A DNA stretch of 64,000 nt. Source: Tomocerus qinae. Taxonomy: Eukaryota > Arthropoda > Collembola > Entomobryomorpha > Tomoceridae. Location: positions 94,674,001-94,738,000 of the forward strand of contig CM034546.1 in assembly GCA_020055645.1 (NCBI GenBank). The letters run 5' to 3'. The notes under the pieces were generated by a model. The model ran no database searches and was not told where the DNA came from. It was given only the letters and a program-made list of their open reading frames with translations. A program made the position numbers and the translations under genes. This document shows, piece by piece, positions 27,701 through 37,200 of the stretch (within the stretch, counting starts at the first letter, position 1; each line of letters opens with the position of its first letter).

Positions 27701-28162
27701 GTATAGTCTGTCTTTACTATAAGCGACTTGAAATATTTAGCTGCATAAATATTATGTCTAAGAATGTCTTCCCGTTCAACAGAATTCAAAACTGGTTTCA
27801 ATTGTCTGAGAGTTGTGTCAGGTTATGGTTGTTTACATAGAGTAAGCTTATCGTTGAACTTGAGTACGCTTACCTTGACTTTGTTGACGTCAAAGCATGA
27901 TTTTATTCCTCTGAACATGATTTTATTAGGATAGTGAACCATAAGTTACTTAGAATATATACTAACTGTTAAAATTCTTTCTGTGTCCATTAGATGTGGA
28001 TGATACATCATTTTATTGCTGAGCTTACTAGTAAATAAACAATAACAAAAATAATGTTATGCTGAGTGTGCGACAGTTCTGTGGCTTAGGGATTTAAACA
28101 ATTCTGTTTATCACGTTACCAGAACTTGCTTTTAGTAATTGCTGTACTGCAATTTTTTTTAC
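24701..28162. other. non-coding DNA up to the foldback element
   Basis: No gene is visible. It contains a GGCAA/GCAAG-rich cryptic repeat at about 25790-25842 and a small hairpin at 26549-26575 (8-bp stem, 11-base loop). Two copies of TTTTAGGTCTA lie in direct orientation near 26510-26535. Otherwise it is AT-rich single-copy-looking sequence. Confidence 0.55.
28155..28162. repeat. target-site duplication, left copy
   Basis: TTTTTTAC directly before the left end of the foldback element. The same eight bases follow the right end at 28743-28750. The T run lowers the information content, but the shared AC and the exact abutment of both inverted ends make a target duplication the best reading. 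Confidence 0.75.
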
Positions 28163-28742
28163 GGTATCATTAGATTTCCTCCCCGTTGAGGTTTCATCCC
28201 GGCTTAGATCTCCTCCCAGTTAGACTACCCCCCGTTAGATTTCCTCCCTTTTAGACTTCCTCCCTTCTAGACCTCCTCCCGTTAGACTACTTCCCGATAC
28301 GAAAAATATAAAGTAACGACAGAATGAAAATGGAAACATGAAAACGTGGGTGTATGGGATGATAGGTAGGACTGTGGTACATGGGAGTGATGAGACTACA
28401 ATAATGTGATGGAAAACTTTTGTCTTCTGTATTCTGTACATCTATATTTGAAGTAAACAGTTTGTCCATCTACTCTTTTAAAAATGTTTTTGTTGACTTT
28501 CCAGAGCGGTATATATTATTAAGTAATTAATAGTAGTGACCAATCTCGTTTTTACCATTTTTCCTTATCCTAGTTCTTTCCTTAGCTAACATTTTGATGT
28601 TTCGATTTTCATTCTGTCGTTACCTTATATTTTTCGTATCGGGAGGTAGTCTGATGGGGAGGTAGTCTAACGGGAGGAGGTCTAACAGGGAGGAGATCTA
28701 AGCCGGGAGGAAACCTCAACGGGGAGGAGATCTAAGGTAACC
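28163..28742. mobile_element. foldback-type non-autonomous DNA transposon
   Basis: The left arm (about 28163-28345) and the right arm (about 28590-28742) are inverted copies of one another. They begin GGTATC and GGTTAC respectively and share a long run of nearly identical sequence. Each arm has an outer part made of tandem units of about 15-17 bp with core CCTCCCGTTAGACTT: about 8 units on the left and 6 on the right. An inner single-copy part runs from the CCCGATACG motif inward through GACAGAATGAAAAT. The two missing units account for the 30-base difference in arm length. The loop (about 28346-28589) has no coding capacity. A perfect 8-bp direct duplication flanks the element. An 8-bp duplication fits hAT, P or Merlin-like transposases, whereas arms of tandem repeats recall Foldback/Rehavkus elements of the Mutator group, which usually make 9 bp. 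The superfamily is therefore open. Arm identity of roughly 85-90% by eye suggests a moderately old insertion. Confidence 0.85.
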
Positions 28743-28750
28743 TTTTTTAC
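28743..28750. repeat. target-site duplication, right copy
   Basis: TTTTTTAC directly after the right end of the foldback element, identical to 28155-28162. The next base outward differs from the first base of the element on the left, so the duplication is exactly eight bases. Confidence 0.75.
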
Positions 28751-29042
28751 TGACTTCTGTTTTGCCAGCAGTAGCCGGCAGCTTAATAAGTACCTAATCA
28801 GTTCGATAGTACAAACTGAGGTATAAACTTTTAAACTGAGAAACACATCATTCATCCTAAACCAAGGAACCCTAATACTAAAATACATAGGTCATAATTA
28901 AAAATACCAAACTTGATATCTTCTATTCTAGTTATATAAAATATCACATCTCTTAGTATGTGTATAGCCTATCAATTTCATATAAAATTAAAAACAGTGC
29001 AATAAATAAATTAATAATGAGAACTTTTTGAATTTTTTTTAG
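28751..29042 (+). other. intron end with splice acceptor before the Tet exon
   Basis: AT-rich non-coding sequence ending in a pyrimidine-rich stretch (GAATTTTTTTTAG, acceptor AG at 29041-29042). It is the strongest acceptor close to the coding exon and sits 20 bases before the start codon, so an upstream non-coding exon is implied. I did not identify that exon. The alternative, that transcription starts nearby and this is plain 5' flank, is less likely given the good acceptor. Confidence 0.6.
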
Positions 29043-29047
29043 AAGTA

Positions 29048-29059
29048 ATGGGTGACTGA
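29048..29059 (+). promoter_or_regulatory. minimal upstream ORF (Met-Gly-Asp-stop)
   Basis: ATG GGT GAC TGA lies in the same frame as the main start codon and ends three bases before it. Its ATG has G at -3 and G at +4, a favourable context, so scanning ribosomes should often start here. Expression of the main frame would then depend on leaky scanning or reinitiation. The stop also shows that the main protein cannot be read through from any upstream exon in this frame, which fixes its start inside this exon. Confidence 0.6.
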
Positions 29060-29062
29060 AGG

Positions 29063-31039
29063 ATGAGTCAAAGCCAGGGCCCTGGAGGAGGGGCCCTGGA
29101 ACCCCACCCTTACGGTGGGGGATTTGGGCCCCCTCCTTCTTCAGGCAAAGATCCGTACTCGCCTCCGTCCACAACAAATGGAAACGGACTGACGGAGCTT
29201 GGAAGTTCCGATTCTTCGCACTTGACTCTGCTCAAAAGTAGTAATGGCCTTCCGGGGTTCACTTCCTTCGGAGACTCCGAAGGGCTTGGTTCCCGCCTCT
29301 CAGATGCCTTCTCAGAAATGCGCTACGTAGAACTACAAAACTGGGATCTCAGTAGCTACTCCTCAGAAAGCCTCTCAGCTCGATTGATTGACAGTCGGTC
29401 AATTGAAAGCCCTGACCAAATAATCCAGTATAGACCCTGGGAGAAACCAGATTCAAATCAGTCACATTCACCAACGCTCACTTCATCTGGCAATAATATT
29501 AACGGCGGTGGGAGCAATAACACTGTCACTACATCCAATAGCGGCAACCATAATGGGAATGGGACCAATACTGACAAATCCCCGACAACCCTGACCCCAC
29601 TCACCAATGCATTCCCGACGTTCTCCGACGCATTCAATGGACACAAGTTACCGTCATTCCAGTCACAGTTCAATGCTTTTCAAGACCAACCCATTGGACA
29701 CCCTTTGGGTCATCATCATTTAGGTGACCCAACGGGAGGAGCAGCTCTTCCAAGTTTCCACACGTTGCCTGCTAATCGGGGTTATGTCCATCCACCACCA
29801 CATGGACACCTGCATGGACACCCAGTCCCTCATGGACACCCCTCACCGCATGGCCACCCTCATCACGGTCACCCGGTGTTGGTAACAACTCCTGTGCAGG
29901 CCCGAGAAATTCCCAATATCCAACAACAATTTCTGGACGAGCGTCACATTCAACTTTTCCCTGGCCAACTTGCAGCGGGACAATTTGGTCAGTTAATAGC
30001 GACGACGACCGCACAGCCCATGGCTGTGACAAACGGTCACCACCACCTAAATTCTCCTCATCACCACTTTGTAATGACAAATGGCTCAAATCATGGTGGA
30101 AACTTCAGTGTCACCGGCATTCCCACATCTTCCTCCTCAACTCTGCAACTTCAAGAATTGGTACCTGTTCCTCCTATGCAATTACTCCATCCCGCTGCCG
30201 CTGCCACCAATAATTCTTCTACTATTAGTACTACTACTAGCTCTAAATTACCGCAAACGACTGATGGGAGCATTCCCGGCCTTAATCTTAATCTTATTGA
30301 TCCTCATCTCAATGCCAATAATCATCTCAATTTAAATCTCAATGTGCCGAAATACTTGTCAAGTAGTGATGGACCTATCGAGGCACATCTCATTGCTGTC
30401 AAAATCCCACCGAATTCTTTTGAGCACTCAGGAATTCACCATGCTCATCAAATGCCTCCACATCACAACTCCGGAGCTCACCACCACCACTCCATCACAA
30501 AACTGGAGCAATCGCAGCAGCAGAATAGCCCACAAATCGTCTCAAATTCTCATAATTCTACAAATAACTCATCCTCTATTAATAATCATCACCACCATAA
30601 CAATAATAATACTCCCGCAACCAAGAGACAACAGAAGCGAAAAAGGAACTCAATTGACTCTGGGGAGAATCATCAGAATCACACCATGAGTCACCATCAC
30701 CAACCACCTACCACGCAACACCAGCAAATCAATACTCATCATAATCATAATCACCAGGATCTGAATGATCCCCAAGTGTCTTCTGTGTCCAGCTCTGACT
30801 CAGATTTTAAGAGACCCAATCTTGGACATAATGGAACAACCAATGGAAATGGCACTGGACTCATGAGTGATGGTGTTGACCCTGGACTTGAGAAACCTGT
30901 CAAGAAAAAGCGAAAAAGATGTGGAGAGTGCATAGGATGTCAGAAGAAAGATAACTGTGGAGATTGTGCTCCTTGTCGCAATGACAAAAGCCATCAGATA
31001 TGCAAAGTGCGACGCTGCGAAAAACTCACTGAGAAAAAG
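29063..31039 (+). CDS. Tet: Tet methylcytosine dioxygenase, N-terminal exon with CXXC zinc finger (partial)
   Basis: This exon codes for 659 residues, starting at an ATG with A at -3 and an in-frame stop just upstream. It ends in phase 0 at AAG|GTAAGC (donor at 31040). Residues 1-130 are Gly/Pro/Ser-rich, with a less simple block at 79-130 that looks conserved. Residues 131-613 are low-complexity Asn/Ser/Thr/His/Gln sequence, with HGHP repeats at 242-271, His runs at 459-476 and 509-512, and a basic nuclear-localisation-like segment KRQQKRKR at 521-528. Residues 614-659 are a CXXC zinc finger: eight cysteines at 620, 623, 626, 632, 635, 638, 647 and 652, the HQIC motif, and no KFGG, which is the TET/CXXC4/CXXC5 subtype. 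The finger should bind CpG DNA and bring the Fe(II)/2-oxoglutarate dioxygenase to chromatin. That catalytic part must be in later exons not seen here. In known arthropods this finger type belongs to Tet; a separate CXXC4/5-like gene is the alternative. Confidence 0.82.
30902..31039 (+). other. CXXC zinc-finger coding segment
   Basis: Codes for the 46-residue basic-flanked finger. Spacing is CxxCxxC, five residues, CxxCxxC, eight residues, C, four residues, C. By family precedent one zinc is held by Cys620, 623, 626 and 652 and the other by Cys632, 635, 638 and 647. The RNDKSHQ loop before the seventh cysteine corresponds to the DNA-contact loop of TET and CXXC5 fingers. All ligands are present, so the finger should be functional. 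Confidence 0.92.
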
Positions 31040-31045
31040 GTAAGC
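31040..31045 (+). other. splice donor GTAAGC
   Basis: AAG|GTAAGC matches the metazoan donor consensus and falls directly after the last residues of the CXXC finger in phase 0. If it is not used, the frame continues for nine residues (VSKSFNVFQ) and stops at 31067-31069. Such a short, composition-shifted tail is what intron read-through normally looks like. Confidence 0.85.
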
Positions 31046-32700
31046 AAAAGTTTCAATGTCTTTCAGTAGATTTTCGCACGTTTGAATTTACAGCTAATGA
31101 TAGTTAGATGGTAGATTTATTTTGTATAATTCCTTACAAGGTAATAATAGATTTGCACTATGCAATTTGTACATTATACTTACATACTACTTCATCCTTA
31201 TACTACCTTAAATTCATATTTGCACACGAGTGTACATGCACAGATGAGCTGTAAGTGTCAGTTCTTACTGAAGTACATAGGTCTCTATCTTTGATTTAGG
31301 CAATTTTAAGGAAAAAATTATAGTATAATAATATGAATGGCACAACTGAGTATTTCTTGGAAATCATTGAAGAATTATGTTATTATGTCAGTTAGATGAA
31401 GATATAGGTTCGTGATGAAAGATTTTGAGATAAAGTAGAGCTACCCGAAGGTTTTGGTTCAGATGCACATGATTACTACACTGCATAATAATAATGTGAA
31501 CAGAACTAGTTTCTGTATAGATTATGGATTGTAGAGGTTTACAGGATTCATGGAATCTCTGAAGGTCGCATCCTCGCTTCGTAACAAATGTTCATGTTCT
31601 GTGTTGTCCCGACTTACGTAAGCTGAGATGTTATGAACAGAGATATTAGTTTACATCCGTGAAATATGTCAATTACTCCTGCACACAAGAAAATGTTTGT
31701 CATGTATCCTTCGTTTATCTTTATCCTTCAACTATGAAATAGATTGTATACATTTTGATAACCTCAAAAAGTACCTTGTTACATGTTGTTAAAATTCTGT
31801 GATCTCGTCGCTTCAACACTGGGGTAAATTAAAGGATTCGCCTTCTCCATTAATGTACTCCTTATAAACATTATTTGTAATATTGTTTTTATTCACTAAC
31901 AAAAGCAGGGCTAATTATTTTTCTGCGAAATCAAACTTCCATTACACGGTTGATTTGTCGGTCAAAATCAGTAGGTTCCACACAAGTTCTAGAATTCGAA
32001 AGTACTAGGTGGTATTATTATAACTTGCCGTTTCATGGTCACATCAGAATAAATAATAGCGATTAGTTATTTGGTAGTCCAACCACAGGCATCACGTACT
32101 TTGGTTCCCACGTACCATACTTCATGAGCAGATTACGAGTCCAGTTTTTACCTATCACTCAAATAGCACAGGGTTTATCAGTTTTGCATTAGAACACAAC
32201 ATGATGAAGTTTGCCAAAAAAATGCAAATGATAATGGCCATATTAAGAATAGGTTGTTAGTGTACATAACAGAATGTGCATATTATCCCATGTGTGTGCA
32301 TGCATAGGTAGTAGGCAGTAGGTACCTTTGCAGTGGTCCAAGTAATAATAATGATGATTCATTTCCTTCATTTGCCTCGCTTTTACTTTACATTTACATG
32401 TGTAACAAAGGTAGGTGGCCGAACAATCCATTCCCATTCTTACCAATCCTCTGGCCTGTATAAAATATAATTAATGGCCATACAAATGACTTGTTTGACT
32501 CGATTTGCCATATTTCAACTGTATTATGCAACCCAGAATTACCAGAATCTGAAGGGGAGGACAACTCAAAAATGTTACTGACATTTTTTTTACCCAAGTT
32601 GGATAAAAATTTCATTGATGCCCTTACATTGTCTATGCGGGAAAAAATTTAATTAGCATTAAAAAATAAATTAGCACTAGGGTCTCTCATTCATAACTTA

Positions 32701-32719
32701 ACGGCATAAAACATGCCGT
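32701..32719. other. perfect 7-bp hairpin
   Basis: ACGGCAT and ATGCCGT pair perfectly around the five-base loop AAAAC. It lies alone in AT-rich sequence with no T-run or gene context, so no function is assigned. Confidence 0.6.
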
Positions 32720-34117
32720 ATTCCGTATGACAATAAATGTCAAATAGAGACAAAACATACATAGCTATCAGTTGTCATGTATGTAGTGTAAAAGATATTT
32801 TTTCATGAAAGTACAGCACGAAGTAGCAAAATGGTATTAGAAAATTTTTTGCATGAAGTTATCACGTTGAGATGTAATTACAATGAGCAGACTGAAAATG
32901 TAGCAGAGGTAGTATTATTTATAGGTATGTAATGATGTGTATTGCATTATAATGAGCATCTGGGGAAGGATGTGCCATTAGTTTCACAATTTCCGGTCCT
33001 AACTCTTCGTTAGAAATTTAAAGGTGTGCTGTTCTGTATAGAGTAATAGACTATAGTCAAGTAAGACAAACATATTGCAACTGCGAAACCGTTTCTTTAA
33101 CTTCATTCATTTTCTTTGGCCTTTGCGTTGAGTTTACGTAGGAGTATTCAATTCAATTCACTCATCGTCAGATAGCATAATTTATTCTACTTTGTAATGG
33201 CTTTTGACAAGCTGTTCAAGGTTTTTCAAAGAACCGTTTCATTTTGTAAATAATATAATTCTACCTATAATATAAGGACTTGTATATCATACCACGTAGA
33301 CAGGTAATGGTTAGTGCCTTTACACAAAGAGTTATAAGGATACAGCTGTGCACTGAACTATGGCTTGTGTATGTATAAACCTTTCTTTGCGATAAACATG
33401 CTATGTTCCAATAGGTTGTAGTGTACATATTAGAATAGATTAGATTACATGCGTTTTCTATTACATGGCATTATTACCAAAACATCATTCTCAAAAAAGG
33501 ATATAGCTAAGACAGGATACAAGTAGTTGGACAGATGTTGTAGTAAATGCTTTAGTTCAATTTGTAATGAATGCATAATTGAGAGCGTAACAAACACAAT
33601 AGTATTTTCGTACGTTATTACTCCGAATGTAAATGTCAGAAGGTGCCAGGTACATGTATACGAATATTCGAGTGTGTATAGGTATACTTATGGGCTTGTT
33701 CCTGCAAAATCCGAAATTATATTATCTTATTCCAACTGAGTTTTCAATATGGAGCAGAAAGGGCAATTATCATTTCTATAGCTTTTACGATGAGAGCAAA
33801 ACACATTTCATTAGTCATTACTCAATTATATTACAAAGATTGGGCTGGCCTATCACGTAGTAAACACGTTGAAGGTAAAAACTGGCCAGGCAAATCCTCT
33901 ACGTACACATCATTAGTAATACTTTCTCGCCTTTTCCTGTTGTCCATACAGCAAATATACAACTCCGTAAATGCAAGCTTATGACTAGTATTTAAAAAAT
34001 CTAGTAAAAAGAAAGAAATTAAGCTACGTCAAAGTAATTTTATGATACCGTATAAATCATTTTTATAAACCAAATAAATTGTGGGTTTAATTGAAATTAG
34101 ATTCTACTAGTTGAATC

Positions 34118-34138
34118 CTAGCACACAAAGTGTGCTAG
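34118..34138. other. perfect 9-bp hairpin
   Basis: CTAGCACAC and GTGTGCTAG pair perfectly around the three-base loop AAA. It is followed about 80 bases later by a 27-bp tandem duplication. It may mark the end of an old non-autonomous transposon, but no partner terminus was found. Confidence 0.65.
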
Positions 34139-34221
34139 AAAATGTTGCAATCAGTAAATTTCTAGCGACTGCGCATTGGCCGAATTTCATAGACCGTTGA
34201 TTGGACTCAGTAGTCTAGGCT

Positions 34222-34273
34222 TTGCTCATTAATTACAAAATATTACCCTTGCTCATTAGTTACAAAATATTAC
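34222..34273 (+). repeat. 27-bp tandem duplication
   Basis: Two adjacent copies of a 27-base word beginning TTGCTCATTA and ending near ATATTAC (starts 34222 and 34249). They differ at one visible position (AATTAC against AGTTAC). It appears to be a simple local duplication. Confidence 0.85.
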
Positions 34274-37200
34274 GGACATAGATACAAACATTTATTCAAG
34301 AATAGTGAAAGAATCCCATGCGCATGCCCCAGTTTATCTTTATGTAGAGTAAAGATTCACCAATCGAGAAGGGTTCATAATATAGAAATTAATTATTATA
34401 GAAAATTCTCTAGTTTAGCATTACACTTTCATTATCTATGATCATTGTACGCAACTGTGTAAGAATTACTACATGCTACCACGGACGTATACAATAGACT
34501 CTTCTACTACCATTGTGCTAGAGCGTTTTACTTTTCATTGTATTCTTTCATGAATACGAAAAAGAAATGGACTGGACAAAATTGCTTTACTTTTTGTTTT
34601 GCTAGGCTGTAAATATTAATTTACTGCTGAACTTACATTATATTGTACAGGACAGAAGTACTTGTAATGGAAAATGGTTAACTTGAAACCCAGCAATGTA
34701 AGTATAGTACTCATAGATCTACGTTTTTCTGTTGTATGTAAGTGAAGGAAAGCAAGAATGACAGACATGACAGCTGGCTTGCTAGCTGAAGCCATGTATG
34801 TCATGCAGTCAGTTCTTCTGACATTCCACCATACATACTAACTAATATGTGTACGTTCCTTTTCAGTTCTTCGAATTGTGCTTTACACTATTTCCTTCAT
34901 TTCGCTGACTTCTGTTCTTAGTGAAAATATCTATGTAAGTTCTGCTAGGGCATGATTTGTATTCCGTACTGTAATTTGTTTATAATGAAACCTAGCATGA
35001 AAATAAAATATTGTTTTCCTTTTAAATGTGGCCTTATAGCATGTATAACTCCGTTTTCCGTTGTTAATTAAAAAATTGTACCATTTCTCACTACTTGTGT
35101 ATTGAGTACTAATTTGCCCATAGAATTTTAGGGCACTATAAGTATATACAGTACGTTCATTTGGCTGAGATAATATTTTATAATTTAATCCTATCTCAAC
35201 AATTTAGTTTTAAGATGAGTTGAAAATGCTGAGATAAAATTATTTGCGTTGCAAAAAATTAATGTAGGTGTCAATTGCTAGATATTGAATGTTATATTAT
35301 GCAATGTTAAACGAGCTAAAAGTTGAAATATGGTGATGTTCCCATTCTTGTTTTAATATTTTATCAATTTTTTTTCTTTTATCTAACCAAATGTATCCTT
35401 TACTGTATTTGAAACTTATTACTGTGTCAATTCTAACAAGAATTAAATATGTCAGGACAGTCGACTGAATAAAGGCATGTTATAAAAATATATCCATAAT
35501 GGTCTAATGCCGATATAACCAAGGGAAAAAGAGTACCCAATTAATAAATGTAGTCTCTACGCACGAAAGATTTGAATGAGGAAAATGAATTGTGCAACTG
35601 CACTTTGAAATGGAATAGCAACTGCTGCAGTCAATGTAGAATATCCTCTCTTTTTGATTGCATTAATGAATCCATCATGTTTTGAATTAGTATAAAATTC
35701 ATTTATATACGTACTACAATGGTTGCTAGATGCATATCGTACTATATAGCGATATTACGTACATAGATAGTTTTACATACATTTGTGGTGTACAGTTCTT
35801 TATTTCTAGGCATGTGGAATTATGGGGAAATGGAGTGGAGAGAAGAATATAAACCAACAGTTAACAATGAGCCCGAATAGAGCTTAATTCGAGTGATCTG
35901 TCCGTCTGTCTTAACTGAATGTATTTAGCTGTGTATTTTAGTAAAGCTAGTTACGCTTTTGCTGATCTTTCGTTTGGTTAAGCTCAACTGAAGCTTAGTT
36001 CTGATCATATCATATTAGTTCACATTCGTGCATGTAGTTTGAGAATTGAGATTAAAGTAGGTATTATAAGGCATATCCGGTCTCTTTTATATCCACGTTT
36101 ATTATGTGCCTTCGGTGTCTTATGTACATAGTGTGTCTGATTGTAAGCTGCACACAAAATACGTGATGCTAACTATTATGACTATATATAAGAGTAATAA
36201 TCAGTCTTTTTAGATTGTAATACTACTGGACAAAGTTAATGTGAGTACTTTCATTTTCCGTAATAGTAGCAATATGTTTGTGAACTCATATCTCCCTGTA
36301 CTAATACTGATTAGGTATACTCTGCCTCTCTCCATTTGTGTGTGTGTAGGTAATATCCAGAATATTTTGAGTACTTACCTCTAGAGACATAAATATCGTA
36401 TAGGAAACGGCCTGCTTGTACCTTAAGGTGTAGTGCACACAGCACAAAAAACATATGGTTACATATACTTATAAGTATCATAAGTCATAGGATGTGTATT
36501 GGATATCACATAAAAGTTTCAGCCGAACTGAAATAATAGTCTAGTGTGTCTTCCACAACTCTTTATAGTATAGTAACAACCAAGCGATCGTGCGAGCATA
36601 TTTTCTTGCTTCCGACGTTCCGTGCTCAATGTTACGATGAACGAGCAAACAGAGGAAGGATATTACTAAGTACTATTTCTTTCTACGGCAATTCAGTCTG
36701 TTTAGTTCAGTCAGTCAGTCCAGTGCTACTATTTCTACACTATCCTATTCTTTTCTGCTCACTCAGTCAGTCTTGTCAGGAAAGTCTCTGTTATGCGATG
36801 CGATTCAATAGGAAAGAAAAAAGGACGAAAACGAAGGCGAGAGTCATCTAAAAATTCTTCATACTATATTCTGTATAATGTACGGTAACAAATATAGAAG
36901 TACCGATTTAGCTCGTATTCATTCAAGATAAGTATTAAGTAGTGCAGTTGAGTTTCAGTTGCAGTTTCAGTTGAACCAACTTGCGACGTTATGTTATGTT
37001 ACGGTTATGATGAGCTTGTGTATGCCTTGGAATGATATAGAATCCTTTGTAGTAGAAAAGTGGATGCTATTTGGGTAGCTATCCTTACACCATCGACTAC
37101 ATGTCTGGTCTGTATAACATGTACCATAAGAAAAGATGAGATGCTATAGAACGGCTGAGTTCTGACCATATGGTTTCTTCTGTCGGTTCGCCTTTTCTAC

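Noticed and set aside
29772-30089. 105-codon minus-strand frame opposite the Tet exon
   Set aside because: It is the antisense shadow of the His/Pro-rich coding repeat, whose codons leave the opposite strand free of stops.
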